A DNA stretch of 64,000 nt from Mycolicibacterium goodii (GCF_022370755.2 NZ_CP092364.2:3720001-3784000); one strand, 5' to 3'. Numbered from the stretch's first letter, positions 20,883 to 29,895 are shown. Program-made: numbers and translations. The notes: generated by a model not told the origin, from the letters alone.

Positions 20883-21783
20883 TCACCGATTCGGTGAGCT
20901 TCCGCAGGTGCGCGTTGACCTCGTCGGGTCGCTCGAGGATGCCGCAGTGCCCACCGCGCAGTTCGACGAACGACGCGAGGTTCGGCACACCGTCGGCGAT
21001 GCGGCGTGAGGCGTTGAACGGCAGCAGCCGGTCCTGCGTGCTGCCGATGACGAGCGTCGGCACCGTGAGGTTGCGCAGCGGGATGTGTTTGGGACCGAGG
21101 TTGTCCACGAGGACGCGGGCCCATGCTCCGCGGCCGGCCGGAGACGTCGTGGCGAAGAGCTTGTAGACGAAGTCGGCGACCCACGGGTCGGCGTCGCGCC
21201 CTACCGCGAGATGTGCGACGAATCGCTTGTTGGGTCCGTCGGCCACCTTGGGCACCGGGGTGCTGCCGAACGCCTTGAGGATCGTGCCTGCGGTCCGGAT
21301 TCGCGTGGTGGCCAGCCGGGCCGGCACCTGCGCGAGCTGAACATCCCGCAACAGGTCGCCGGTGCTCGTGTTGATCAAGGCGACCCCGTCGGCGCAGCTC
21401 TGCACACGGCTCGGGTAACGCTGCGCCCAGGACGTGATCGCGATGCCGCCCATCGAGTGCCCGGCGATGACGGCCCGCTCGCCGGGATGCAGCGTCGCGT
21501 CGAGGACCGCGTCGAGGTCGGCCGCGAGGTGGTTGAGGCTGTAGCGGTTGCGGCCGCGCGGTGTCTCGCTGCGTCCGTGGCCGCGGTGGTCATAGGCGAT
21601 GACGCGGTAGTCGCCGGCGAGATCGGCGATCTGGTGGGCCCACACCTCGATGGCGCACGTGATGCCGTGGGCGAGCACGATCGGATAACCGTCGTCGGGC
21701 CCGAATGTTTGCGCGTGTAGCCGCACACCGTCGACCGCGCGGACTTCGACGGTACGTCCCGGAGGTAACTGCGGAAGGGTCAT
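20857..21783 (-). CDS. Alpha/beta hydrolase
   Basis: 308-residue hydrolase. The oxyanion region reads [15 protein letters not shown], the nucleophile elbow GHSMGG puts Ser at residue 110, and the catalytic His is in [16 protein letters not shown] near 283. [16 protein letters not shown] is typical of esterase/C-C hydrolase members. No signal peptide is seen. It overlaps the amine oxidase gene tail to tail. Upstream lies a broken alcohol dehydrogenase gene on the same strand, so the locus may be what remains of a longer catabolic operon. Substrate unknown. Confidence 0.88.
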   Translation of the reverse strand: MTLPQLPPGRTVEVRAVDGVRLHAQTFGPDDGYPIVLAHGITCAIEVWAHQIADLAGDYRVIAYDHRGHGRSETPRGRNRYSLNHLAADLDAVLDATLHPGERAVIAGHSMGGIAITSWAQRYPSRVQSCADGVALINTSTGDLLRDVQLAQVPARLATTRIRTAGTILKAFGSTPVPKVADGPNKRFVAHLAVGRDADPWVADFVYKLFATTSPAGRGAWARVLVDNLGPKHIPLRNLTVPTLVIGSTQDRLLPFNASRRIADGVPNLASFVELRGGHCGILERPDEVNAHLRKLTESVISPQRLSS

Positions 21784-21824
21784 CTTGCTCCTGTCATCGG
21801 CATCGTCGCCAGGTGGTGCCGAGC

Positions 21825-22191
21825 CTACCGCCCGGCGAGGAGGACCGGTTTCACCACTTCACCGGCCTTGGCAGCGGTCCAGGCCCGATTGAAGTCCTCC
21901 AACGGGTACGTGGTCACCAGCTTGTCCACCGGAAGTTCGCCACGACGGTGGTGCCTCAGCAGCCGATCGATGAAGGTACGCGGTTCGCTGTCGCCTTCCA
22001 CCACGCCGCGCACCGTCAGGCCCTTGCCCAAGATCAGCGCGACCGGCAGCTCGGCGGTCAGTGGCCCGAGACCGAGCAGCGCGAGGGTTCCGCGCGAGCA
22101 CCTCGTCGTCGACCGGCCGGCGAATCTGCACGTCGGTGAGCTGCGGGTCGCTTCCCGCGTCGAGCAGCACCGCGGCGCGCGCATTGAGCAT
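21825..22191 (-). pseudogene. Zinc alcohol dehydrogenase remnant with internal deletion
   Basis: The minus strand starts with a normal MDR N-terminus at ATG 22191 (LNARAAVLLDAGSDPQLTD, then VQIRRPVDDEVLA). Near 22090-22105 the reading frame must change to continue into a normal C-terminus: LALLGLGPLTAELPVALILG, then TVRGVVEGDSEPRTFIDRLL and an end at FNRAWTAAKAGEVVKPVLL. Only about 115 codons remain of a protein that should be about 365 residues in the aryl-alcohol dehydrogenase group. The zinc sites and most of the Rossmann fold are missing. An internal deletion of about 750 bases plus a frame change explains this. The product cannot be active. Confidence 0.78.
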
Positions 22192-22308
22192 TCGGCGATC
22201 GTAAGCGACAAACTTGACACGTGTCACGACGGGACCGGGCGAGGGGCCTCGTGGTCCCGACACCGCCCGCGGCGCAGAATTGTGCCGACTACTCGAAGAG
22301 AGGCCTCC

Positions 22309-23280
22309 ATGCGTGCAGCACAGATAACCCGGCTCGACGGTCCCGACGCGGTGGAAGTGGTCGAGGTCGACGAACCGTCCGGTGATGATGTCGTCCTGAT
22401 CGATGTCCACGCGGCGGGAGTGGCGTTTCCCGACGCGCTGCTGACGCGGGGTCTCTACCAGTACAAGCCGGATCTGCCCTTCTCGCCCGGCGCCGAGGTC
22501 GCCGGCGTCGTGCGGAGTGCTCCGGCGGGGGCGCCGGTCACGGCGGGCGACCGCGTGCTCGGCCTGACGATGTTGTCCGGCGCGATGGCGGAAGTGGTTG
22601 CACTGCCAGAGGATCGGGTGTTCAAGCTGCCAGATGCGGTGCCGTTCGAGGCCGGTGCGGGCATCCTGTTCAACGACATGACCGTGCATTTCACCCTGCG
22701 GACCCGCGGCCGGCTCACCGGGGGTGAGACGGTACTGGTGCACGGCGCGGCGGGCGGCATCGGTTCGTCGGTGCTGCGCCTGGCGCCCGCGTTGGGCGCG
22801 GCCCGCACCATCGCGGTGGTATCGACCGAGGAGAAGGCCGAGATCGCCAGGGCGGCAGGCGCATCCGATGTGGTGCTCGCCGACGGTTTCCGGGACACGG
22901 TCAAGCAGCTGACCGACGGTCGCGGCGTCGACATGGTCGTCGACCCCGTCGGCGGTGACCGTTTCACCGATTCGCTGCGTTCGCTGGCCGTGGGTGGGCG
23001 CCTGCTCGTGGTCGGGTTCACCGGCGGCGAGATCCCGCAGGTGAAGGTGAACCGGTTGCTGCTCAACAACATCGAGGTGATCGGGGCCGGCTGGGGCGCA
23101 TGGACGTTCTCGCATCCGGGCTACCTGCAGGAACAGTGGGCGGAACTGGAGCCGCTCCTGGCCTCCGGCGCGGTGGCCCCGCCGCAGGTCGACGTCTACC
23201 CGTTGGAGCGGGCCGCGCAGGCCATCGCGTCGCTGGAGAATCGCAGCGCCAAGGGCAAGGTGGTGCTGAAACTGCGCTGA
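22309..23280 (+). CDS. NADPH:quinone reductase-like (zinc-free MDR) oxidoreductase
   Basis: 323-residue medium-chain reductase lacking the structural zinc cysteines. Visible marks are VAFPDALLTRGLYQYKPDLP, PFSPGAEVAGVV and the cofactor loop VLVHGAAGGIGSSVLRLAPA, then GRGVDMVVDPVGGDRFTDSL. This fits QOR/zeta-crystallin-like NADPH enzymes that reduce quinones or enones. The start is ATG 22309 (MRAAQITRLDGPDAVEVVEV), with GAAGAGAGG upstream; the frame is open further 5' but overlaps the pseudogene antisense. It ends two bases before the convergent YggS gene. Confidence 0.9.
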   Translation: MRAAQITRLDGPDAVEVVEVDEPSGDDVVLIDVHAAGVAFPDALLTRGLYQYKPDLPFSPGAEVAGVVRSAPAGAPVTAGDRVLGLTMLSGAMAEVVALPEDRVFKLPDAVPFEAGAGILFNDMTVHFTLRTRGRLTGGETVLVHGAAGGIGSSVLRLAPALGAARTIAVVSTEEKAEIARAAGASDVVLADGFRDTVKQLTDGRGVDMVVDPVGGDRFTDSLRSLAVGGRLLVVGFTGGEIPQVKVNRLLLNNIEVIGAGWGAWTFSHPGYLQEQWAELEPLLASGAVAPPQVDVYPLERAAQAIASLENRSAKGKVVLKLR

Positions 23281-23282
23281 CG

Positions 23283-24041
23283 TCAGCTTCCCGGCCAGTA
23301 GTGGCTGTCCGGTGTCGCGCGGGCCCCGAAGATGGCCTGGCCCACCCGCACACACGTGGAGCCCTCGGCGATCGCGAGCTCGTAGTCACCGGACATGCCC
23401 ATGGACAGTTCGCCCGGGCCGACGAGGTCGAGGTCGCGGGCCTCGTCGCGTAGCGCGCGCAACAACCGGAAGCACTCCCTGACGCGGTCGGCGTCGGAAC
23501 TGAACACCGCGATGGTCATGAGCCCGCGCACCCGCAGTGCCGTGTAGGCGGGCAAAGTCTTCAGGAACGCGATCACGTCGTCGGGCCCGAGGCCGTACTT
23601 CGATTCCTCACCTGAGGTGTTGACCTGCACGTACACGTCGAGCTGGCGGCCGACGGCCTGCAGCCTGCGGTCCAGAGCCGCTGCAGCGCGCAGATTGTCG
23701 AGGGCCTGGAATTCGGTGGCGAACTCCGCGACGTCTTTGGCCTTGTTGGTCTGCAGGTGGCCGATCACCGACCACCGCACGTCGAGGTCGGACAGGTTGC
23801 GCCACTTGCGCATCGCCTCCTGCACCTTGTTCTCGCCGAACATCGTGCAACCCGCGGCGACCGCGAGCCGCAGCCGGTCCTCGTCGACGGTCTTGCTCAC
23901 CGGCAGCAGCCGCACCTCGCCGGGGCTGCGGCCGGCCCGCTGCAGCGCGGCCTCGATTCGCGCGTTGACGGCCCGCAGGTTGTGCGTGAAGTCTTCGACG
24001 GTACGTGCGGCGGGGTAATCGGTCGCGTCGATGCCGGTCAT
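23283..24041 (-). CDS. yggS: YggS/PLPBP family pyridoxal phosphate homeostasis protein
   Basis: 252-residue single-domain PLP-binding protein. The Schiff-base lysine is Lys50 in RLLPVSKTVDEDRLRLA. It is followed by MFGENKVQEAMRKW, WSVIGHLQTNKAKDVAEF, LDVYVQVNTSGEESKYGL and LRVRGLMTIA, then LSMGMSGDYELAIAEGSTCV with the phosphate-binding region. Length is slightly above the usual 230. The role of the family is PLP buffering and amino/keto acid balance, not catalysis. In many actinobacteria a yggS gene lies in the ftsZ-sepF cluster; this one does not, so it may be a second paralogue. Confidence 0.92.
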   Translation of the reverse strand: MTGIDATDYPAARTVEDFTHNLRAVNARIEAALQRAGRSPGEVRLLPVSKTVDEDRLRLAVAAGCTMFGENKVQEAMRKWRNLSDLDVRWSVIGHLQTNKAKDVAEFATEFQALDNLRAAAALDRRLQAVGRQLDVYVQVNTSGEESKYGLGPDDVIAFLKTLPAYTALRVRGLMTIAVFSSDADRVRECFRLLRALRDEARDLDLVGPGELSMGMSGDYELAIAEGSTCVRVGQAIFGARATPDSHYWPGS

Positions 24042-24160
24042 GGATCAATTGTCCATCGTCGTCCGGACGGCTCGCCGCGCGCGTGCGCGCATTGCTGCTG
24101 TTTCGCGGCGTGGCGGGCAGCAGACCGGAGGGGCCGTCACACTCACCGGCGGTGCCCGGT

Positions 24161-24772
24161 TCAGTTCTCGGGTGGCGGCGGCCAGGCGCGCAGCGCGATC
24201 GCCGCGACCTTCTCGAGCCGCGCGCGGGGTATGCGGTCGCGCGCGGCCTGCGCGATGCCGCTCAGCGTCGACATGACGTACTGTGCGAGCGCCCGCGCAT
24301 CGGTGTCGGCGGGCAGTTCCCCCGCGGCGATGTCGGCGCGGATCTTGTCGGCGACCGTCTCGGTCTTCTTTTCCCGGATCCGTCGCAGCGCGACGCCGAC
24401 GGTTTCATCGGCGCTGCCGTCGTCACCGCTGACGATCAGGCATCCGCTGGGCAGGCCGCGGCGCGTGTACCTGCCCGGGGCCTGCGCCAGGATCCGTGCC
24501 ACCGCCGCGCGTGCCGTGGGTTCTTCGGCCAGCGCCGCGTCGATGAACCCGCCGTACCGCGCGTCGTAGACCTCGACGGCCTCGGTGAAAAGTTGGCGCT
24601 TGTCCCCGAATGCCGAATAGATGCTCGGCATCCCGATGCCGAGAGTTCGGCTGAGGTCGCGCGTCGACGTCGCTTCGAAACCACGCTCCCAGAACAACCG
24701 GATCGCCTTGTCGAGCGCTTCGTCGCGGTCGAAGGAGCGGGGACGCCCACGCACTGTTGCCATGACCCCCAT
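24161..24772 (-). CDS. TetR family transcriptional regulator
   Basis: 203-residue regulator with an N-terminal HTH: GRPRSFDRDEALDKAIRLFW, then ERGFEATSTRDLSRTLGIG and MPSIYSAFGDKRQLFTEAVE. The C-terminal half resembles TetR_C_16/AcrR-like ligand domains. Starts at ATG 24772 or 24763 differ by three residues. It is divergent from an SDR gene. The 69-base gap contains two 12-base palindromic boxes (24777-24788 and 24814-24825), one directly beside this start, so autorepression and control of the SDR-MFS pair are likely. Confidence 0.9.
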   Translation of the reverse strand: MGVMATVRGRPRSFDRDEALDKAIRLFWERGFEATSTRDLSRTLGIGMPSIYSAFGDKRQLFTEAVEVYDARYGGFIDAALAEEPTARAAVARILAQAPGRYTRRGLPSGCLIVSGDDGSADETVGVALRRIREKKTETVADKIRADIAAGELPADTDARALAQYVMSTLSGIAQAARDRIPRARLEKVAAIALRAWPPPPEN

Positions 24773-24776
24773 TCTA

Positions 24777-24825
24777 TAGCGACCGCTAGGTAATGTGCTA
24801 GCTTCTCATTCTGTATCGACCGCTA
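24777..24825. promoter_or_regulatory. Two TetR-type operator boxes in a divergent promoter
   Basis: Box 1 is TAGCGACCGCTA (24777-24788), a perfect palindrome with a 2-base centre. Box 2 is TATCGACCGCTA (24814-24825), one base different. The box starts are 37 bases apart and flank a candidate -10 (TAATGT, 24791-24796). The boxes lie between the divergent tetR and SDR genes, the normal place for TetR operators. Binding is inferred from position and symmetry only. Confidence 0.65.
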
Positions 24826-24841
24826 AAGAAAGGATGGGCAC

Positions 24842-25594
24842 ATGTCCGCTCTCGACGGGAAGACAGCGCTGGTCACCGGCGGCGGGCGCGGTATCGGCCG
24901 CGCCATCGCGATCCGACTGGCCGGCGACGGGGCACGCGTCGGCGTGCACTACGGCGCCAATGCCGACACCGCCGAACAGACCGTGCAGCAGATCCGGGAC
25001 TCAGGCGGTGACGCGTTCGCGATCCAGGCCCGACTCGGCGTCCCAGGCGACGCCGCCGCGCTGTGGAAAGCCTTCGACGACCATGCCGACGGTCTGGACA
25101 TCCTGGTGAACAACGCCGGAATACTCGGCGGTCGAATCCCGTTCGGCGACCTCACCGAGTCGATATACGACGAGGTGTTCGCGGTGAACACCCGCGCGCC
25201 GGTCTTCATCACCCAGCACGGATTGTCCCGCCTGCGAGACCACGGGCGGATCATCAACCTGTCCACCCGATTCACCCACGGCGCGCGGGTGCCAGAACTC
25301 ATGGCCTACGCGATGTCGAAGGCCGCAATCGATTCGTTCACCGCGACCCTTGCGAAAGCGGTTGCCTCACGTGGTATCACGGTGAACGCGGTCGGACCCG
25401 GCACCACGGACACCGACATGAACGCCGAACGGCTGTCGACTCCCGAGGGCCGTACCGCGGCGGCCTCTCAGTCACCGTTCGGCCGCGTCGCGCAGGCCGA
25501 CGACATCGCCGGCGTGGTCGCGTTCCTCGCCTCCGATGACGCTCGGTGGATCACGGGCCAGTGGCTCGATGCCAGCGGAGGATCGATGCTCTGA
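24842..25594 (+). CDS. Short-chain dehydrogenase/reductase
   Basis: 250-residue classical SDR with the NAD(P) motif TGGGRGIG at residues 12-19, NNAGILGGRIPF near 90, the active-site YAMSK near 155 and a PG motif GPGTTDTDMNAERL. The ending DDARWITGQWLDASGGSML is the typical C-terminus of FabG-like enzymes. AAAGGA lies 8 bases before ATG 24842. Its TGA overlaps the ATG of the following MFS gene (ATGA), and both are probably repressed by the adjacent TetR. Confidence 0.92.
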   Translation: MSALDGKTALVTGGGRGIGRAIAIRLAGDGARVGVHYGANADTAEQTVQQIRDSGGDAFAIQARLGVPGDAAALWKAFDDHADGLDILVNNAGILGGRIPFGDLTESIYDEVFAVNTRAPVFITQHGLSRLRDHGRIINLSTRFTHGARVPELMAYAMSKAAIDSFTATLAKAVASRGITVNAVGPGTTDTDMNAERLSTPEGRTAAASQSPFGRVAQADDIAGVVAFLASDDARWITGQWLDASGGSML

Positions 25595-26792
25595 TGCCGG
25601 TCGCGATCTGGGTCCTCGGTGTGGCGATATTCGCCCAGGGGACAAGTGAACTCATGCTCGCCGGCCTGCTGCCCGAGCTGTCCGCCGACTTTGCGGTGAG
25701 CATCCCCCGCGCAGGCCTGGCGGTGTCGGTGTTCGCGCTCGGCATGCTCGTCGGCGCACCGATCCTGGCGATCCTGACGCTGCGGTGGCCCCGCCGCCGC
25801 GCCCTGCTGGCGTTCCTGGGCGTGTTCATCGCCGCGCACGCCGTCGGCGCGGTGACCGACTCGTTCCCGGTGCTGCTGAGCACGCGCTTCGTCGGGGCGT
25901 TCGTGTACGCCGCTTCTGGGCCGTCGGCGCCAGTACCGCGATGACCCTCGTCTCCCCCGACCGGCGCGGCCGCGCGATGAGCGTTGTCGCGGGCGGACTC
26001 ACCGTGGCCATGGTGATCGGACTGCCCGCAGGCACCTGGATCGGCCAGCAGTTCGGCTGGCGCGTTGCCCTCTGGGCGGTCACCGCGTTGACGATCGTTG
26101 CCGCGGGCGCAGTGCTCGCCGCGGTCCCCGACACCCGCTCACAAACCGTGATACATACGCGCGACGAGATCCGCGGCGTTGCCGTACCTCGCCTGTGGCT
26201 GTCGTATGCCCTCACAGCGACGTCCACCGCGGCCCTGTTGGGCACCTTCACATATCTGAGTGCCATGCTGATCACCACCACCGGTGTGCAGGCCGGATTG
26301 GTGCCGTTGGTTCTGCTCGGGTACGGCCTCGGCGCGCTCGTCGGCATGGCCTGCGGCGGACACGCCGCCGACCGGTGGCCGCGGGCTGTCCTGGCGACCG
26401 GATTCGGGATCCTGACGGTCGTCCTGGTCCTCCTTGCGCTCACCGTGCACAGCGCCGCGGCCGTGGTCGCGCTGGTGCTCCTGCTCGGGTTCGCCGGCTT
26501 CGGCACCAATCCGGCGCTGAACTCGCGGGTGTTCGGGATCGCCCCCGAGGCCCCGACCCTGGCACCGGCAGGCAACATCTCGGCGTTCAACGTCGGCATC
26601 AGTGCTGGTCCATGGCTGTCCGGTCTCGCCTTGACCGCCGGTCAGGGTTATCCGTCGGTTCCGTGGATCGGCGCCGGACTCGGCGCGTGTGCGCTGGTGC
26701 TGCTCGCCGTTGACGTGTGGGTGAGCCGGGCGCGGCGCGGCACACCCGAGCCGGTGGACGTCGGCACCACCGAGGTGGTCGCCTGCCGGTGA
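25594..26792 (+). pseudogene. Cmx/CmrA-like MFS exporter, interrupted by a one-base frameshift
   Basis: The first part (25594-25944) encodes the N-terminal helices of a chloramphenicol-exporter-like MFS protein (IFAQGTSELMLAGLLPELSA, then LGMLVGAPILAILTLRWPRR). Near 25909-25913 the frame is lost: VYAA should continue into FWAVGASTAMTLVSPDRRG, which is found in the next frame and runs to 26792. One missing G (gccGGCttc to gccGCttc) explains the break. Together the parts make about 399 residues, normal for the family. The premature TGA overlaps an in-frame ATG (ATGA, 25941-25944) of the second part, so a split but coupled product is conceivable. A sequencing error is also possible. Confidence 0.8.
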
Positions 26793-26834
26793 ACCCCGGG
26801 AATACCCCCGGCGCCTGCCGGCGTTGCTCACAGA

Positions 26835-27257
26835 ATGACTGATGCCGAATTGAGCCCAACCGACTGGGTACGCGAACAGACCCAACGCATTCTCGAGCAG
26901 GGCACCACCGATGGTGTCCAGGTGCTGGACCGCCCGATCGTGCTGTTCACCACGACCGGCGCCAAGTCCGGGAAGAAGCGTTACGTCCCGCTGATGCGTG
27001 TCGAGGAGAACGGCAAGTACGCGATGGTCGCGTCGAAGGGCGGCGATCCCAAGCACCCGTCGTGGTACTTCAACGTCAAGGCCAATCCGACGGTCAGCGT
27101 GCAGGACGGCGACAAGGTACTGCCCGACCGCACCGCCCGCGAGCTCGAGGGCGAGGAGCGCGAGCACTGGTGGAAGCTCGCGGTCGAGGCCTACCCGCCG
27201 TACGCGGAGTACCAGACGAAGACCGACCGGCTGATCCCGGTATTCGTCGTCGAGTAG
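26835..27257 (+). CDS. Ddn-like deazaflavin (F420)-dependent nitroreductase family protein
   Basis: 140-residue split-barrel protein of the mycobacterial/actinobacterial Ddn family. Family marks: IVLFTTTGAKSGKKRYVPLM near residues 35-54, ASKGGDPKHPSWYFNVKANP near 70-90, and a C-terminal PPYAEYQTKTDRLIPVFVV. Members bind F420 and reduce quinones or nitro compounds at the membrane. ATG 26835 gives MTDAELSPTDWVREQTQ, a usual N-terminus. A strong hairpin terminator follows 12 bases after the stop. The gene stands alone between the broken MFS gene and the convergent SDR operon. Confidence 0.92.
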   Translation: MTDAELSPTDWVREQTQRILEQGTTDGVQVLDRPIVLFTTTGAKSGKKRYVPLMRVEENGKYAMVASKGGDPKHPSWYFNVKANPTVSVQDGDKVLPDRTARELEGEEREHWWKLAVEAYPPYAEYQTKTDRLIPVFVVE

Positions 27258-27269
27258 TTCATGACCACA

Positions 27270-27299
27270 GCGGCCCCGGTGCAGACCGGGGCCGCTTTC
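27270..27299. terminator. Intrinsic-type hairpin between convergent genes
   Basis: A 10-base perfect stem (GCGGCCCCGG / CCGGGGCCGC, 27270-27279 and 27286-27295) with a 6-base loop is followed by TTTCGT. It lies between the Ddn-like gene and the end of the five-gene minus-strand operon and could end both. Confidence 0.75.
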
Positions 27300-27302
27300 G
27301 TG

Positions 27303-28133
27303 TCAGGAATCGAAATCGGTGCTGGTGGTGAGCTCTTCCCACGTGTCGATCTCCGCGGCGCGCGCCTGTGCGACACGGCGGTAGGCCGACAACGCGTCGG
27401 ATCCGAGCAGCAGGAACGCCGGCGGCTCGGGTGATTCGACGACCTCGATGATCGCCGCGGCGGCCCTGGCCGGGTCGCCCGGTTGCGTGCCGTGCACGGT
27501 GTCGTGTTCCTTGCGGCGTTTCCCCGCGGTGTCGGCGTAGTCGTCGATCACCGCCGCCGACTGGGTGAGCGACCGCCCGGCGAAGTCGGTGCGGAAGCCG
27601 CCGGGCTCCACGACCGTGACAGAGATGCCCAACGGGGCGAGTTCGGTGCGCAACGAACCACTGAGGCCCTCGACCGCGGCCTTTGCCGCCGCGTAGTAGC
27701 CTGACCCGGGCGGGGTGATCTGCGCCCCGATCGACGAGATGTTGACGATGGCTCCGCTTCTGCGGGTCCGCATCCCCGGCAACACGGCCTTGATCGTGGC
27801 CACTGTGCCGAAGAAATGGGTGTCGAAAAGCGTTCGTACATCACCGTCGTCGCCTTCCTCGACCGCCGCGCGATAGCCGTAGCCCGCGTTGTTCACGAGC
27901 ACATCGACGCCGCCGAACCGAGCGTTGGCCTGTTGCACGGCCGCGGAGACCTGCTCGGGGCGGGTGACGTCGAGCGGGGCGGCCACCACACGCTCCGGTG
28001 CGGTCTCGGCGATGTCGGTGACCGTGCCGACATCACGGGCCGTGACCACCAGATTGTGGCCTGCCGCCGCGACCGCTTCGGCGAGCGTGCGCCCGATTCC
28101 TGTGGAACATCCGGTGATCAGCCATGTCGTCAT
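27303..28133 (-). CDS. Short-chain dehydrogenase/reductase (oxidoreductase of the DltE/YdaD-like group)
   Basis: 276-residue SDR with the cofactor site LITGCSTGIGRTLAEAV at residues 5-21, NNAGYGYRAAVEEGDD near 87, a serine in NISSIGAQITPPGSGYY and the catalytic YYAAAK. The motif EPGGFRTDF after the active site is typical of this group. It is the last gene of the operon GntP-CaiB-HMGL-IclR-SDR, 18 bases after the IclR gene, and ends at the hairpin terminator. Its link to the rest of the operon's pathway is by position only. Confidence 0.88.
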   Translation of the reverse strand: MTTWLITGCSTGIGRTLAEAVAAAGHNLVVTARDVGTVTDIAETAPERVVAAPLDVTRPEQVSAAVQQANARFGGVDVLVNNAGYGYRAAVEEGDDGDVRTLFDTHFFGTVATIKAVLPGMRTRRSGAIVNISSIGAQITPPGSGYYAAAKAAVEGLSGSLRTELAPLGISVTVVEPGGFRTDFAGRSLTQSAAVIDDYADTAGKRRKEHDTVHGTQPGDPARAAAAIIEVVESPEPPAFLLLGSDALSAYRRVAQARAAEIDTWEELTTSTDFDS

Positions 28134-28151
28134 GACGCCACCCTAACGACA

Positions 28152-28934
28152 TCACAGCGGCGGGCGGCCGCCGAGACTTCTCGTGATCTGTTCGGCGTAG
28201 CCGACCACGAGGTCGACCCACTCCTCGCACTTCTCGAGGGGCATGCGGACCGTGGGGCCACTGACCGTGAGTGCACCGAGAACGTCACCCGCGGAATCGA
28301 ATACGGGCGCCGACAATCCGGATGCGGAGTCCTCGCGTTCACCGGTGGTGATCGCGTATCCGTCTGCCTTGGCCTTGGCGATCAGACCCGCGAGTTCGTC
28401 GGCATTGGTGACGGTGCCCTCGGTCATGGGTTCCAGCGGCGCACTGAGGACGCGCCCGGCGAGCTCGGGATTCCAGGCCAGCAACACCCGCGATGCCGAA
28501 CCCACGTGCAGCGGAATGACTTTGCCGACGTACATGTGCCTGCGCAGGGCATGGTGGGTCTCGGCGACCGCGACGCACACCCGGAAGTTCTGTTCCACGG
28601 TGAAAAAGCATGCGGTTTCACCGATCTTGTCGCGGATCTCCTTGAGCACCGGGGTGACGATCGCCAGGACATCGAGGTCCTTGCGCGCGGCGGCCGCCCA
28701 ATACGACATGCGGATGCCGACGCGGATCTGTTCGCCGACGCGGTCCAGCATGCCTTGGGCCACCATGTTGCTGACGAGGCGCTGCACCGTCGAGGTCGGC
28801 AGGCCGGTGGCCTGTTGGATTTCTCCGAGGGTCATTGCCGGGCGCGCGAGGGTGAACGCGTTGAGGATCTCGACGATCTTCGCCAGCACCAGCAGGGTCT
28901 GCTGTTTGCCCGAGTCCCCATCTCCCTTTGCCAT
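28152..28934 (-). CDS. IclR family transcriptional regulator
   Basis: 260-residue regulator. The N-terminal winged HTH is at residues 12-75 (ALAKIVEILNAFTLA region, then MTLGEIQQATGLPTSTVQRL and VSNMVAQGMLDRVGEQIRVG). The IclR effector domain follows, with typical GSASRVLLAWNPELA and REDSASGLSAPVFDSAGDVL. It sits inside an operon with a permease, CoA-transferase and lyase-like gene, the usual place for a pathway-specific IclR sensor of an organic acid. The most likely target is the promoter at 32633-32660. Confidence 0.92.
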   Translation of the reverse strand: MAKGDGDSGKQQTLLVLAKIVEILNAFTLARPAMTLGEIQQATGLPTSTVQRLVSNMVAQGMLDRVGEQIRVGIRMSYWAAAARKDLDVLAIVTPVLKEIRDKIGETACFFTVEQNFRVCVAVAETHHALRRHMYVGKVIPLHVGSASRVLLAWNPELAGRVLSAPLEPMTEGTVTNADELAGLIAKAKADGYAITTGEREDSASGLSAPVFDSAGDVLGALTVSGPTVRMPLEKCEEWVDLVVGYAEQITRSLGGRPPL

Positions 28935-28950
28935 GGCGCAAATCTACCGT

Positions 28951-29895
28951 TCAGGTGGTGATGACCCACGGGAACGCGGTGGCCTTGGATCTCGCGCCCT
29001 GCGCGGCCTTGGACCGGTTGGGCTCCCCCAATTCGGCGAGGATCTTCTCCGACAGTCGCACCAGCGATTCGAACGCAGCCGGTGTGAGCCAGTCCGGCCG
29101 CAGCGCGAACAGGAGATCCTCACTGGAGGTGTTGCCGCTGGCGCCGGGCGCGAACGGGCAGCCCCCGAGACCGCCTAGTGAGCCGTCGACCATCGTCGCG
29201 CCGGCGTCGATGGCGGCCAGGGTGTTGGCCACTCCGAGCCCCCACGTGTCGTGGCCGTGAAAGACGATGCGCCGCTCACCAATCACCGGATGCAGTCCGT
29301 GGATGAGTTCACTGACCTGTGTGGGGACCGCCTGGCCGATGGTGTCACACACGACGACGTCGACCGTTCCCGTCGTCCGCGGATCCGCCACGATTCCCCA
29401 CACCCGTCTGGGATCCATGAGCCCCTCGAACGGGCAGGTGAACGCCGTGGCGATGCACAGCTGGACCGCGCCGCCGGCATCGGCGGCGATCCGGATCGCA
29501 TCGGGCAGCGCCGCGACGCTGGTCTCGGTGTCGCGACCGACGTTGGCCAAGTTGTGCGAGTCCGACGCCGACAGGCAGTACTGGAACTTTCTGGCTCCCG
29601 CCGCGGCGGCCTTCTCGACGTGCCGTGGGGTGGCAACCCAGATCCAGCACCGCTCAAGCTCCTCGGGCGTCAGGGCCGCCACGACGTCGAGGGTGTCGGC
29701 CAGGGTCGGCACCAGGTCGGCGCGGGCCATCGACCCGATCTCCAACGCAGGCACACCGATACGCAGCAGCTCACGGATGACCTCGACCTTGAGCTCGGTC
29801 GGCAGCGTCTTGGCGGTCAGTTGCAGCCCGTCGCGCAGGGTGACGTCGCGCAACTCGGCACGTGGGGTGTAGGCGCGGGGCTCCCGAACGATCAT
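28951..29895 (-). CDS. Hydroxymethylglutaryl-CoA lyase-like (HMGL/DRE-TIM) enzyme
   Basis: 314-residue DRE-TIM metallolyase. The start of the barrel is LRDVTLRDGLQLTAKTLPTE, where RDG supplies the catalytic Arg and metal-binding Asp. The metal histidines appear in IVFHGHDTWGLGVANTLAA, and GSLGGLGGCPFAPGASGNTS is the flexible loop with the catalytic Cys of HMG-CoA lyases (GCPFAPGA). Members cleave 3-hydroxy-3-methylglutaryl-CoA to acetoacetate and acetyl-CoA, or related branched hydroxyacyl-CoAs. It overlaps the CoA-transferase gene by 4 bases, so the CoA ester made there is the likely substrate. Confidence 0.9.
   Translation of the reverse strand: MIVREPRAYTPRAELRDVTLRDGLQLTAKTLPTELKVEVIRELLRIGVPALEIGSMARADLVPTLADTLDVVAALTPEELERCWIWVATPRHVEKAAAAGARKFQYCLSASDSHNLANVGRDTETSVAALPDAIRIAADAGGAVQLCIATAFTCPFEGLMDPRRVWGIVADPRTTGTVDVVVCDTIGQAVPTQVSELIHGLHPVIGERRIVFHGHDTWGLGVANTLAAIDAGATMVDGSLGGLGGCPFAPGASGNTSSEDLLFALRPDWLTPAAFESLVRLSEKILAELGEPNRSKAAQGARSKATAFPWVITT

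Noticed and set aside
24060..24115. GC-rich self-complementary run near GCGCGCGTGCGCGC
   Set aside because: Short, of low complexity and without a partner structure; likely just high-GC sequence.
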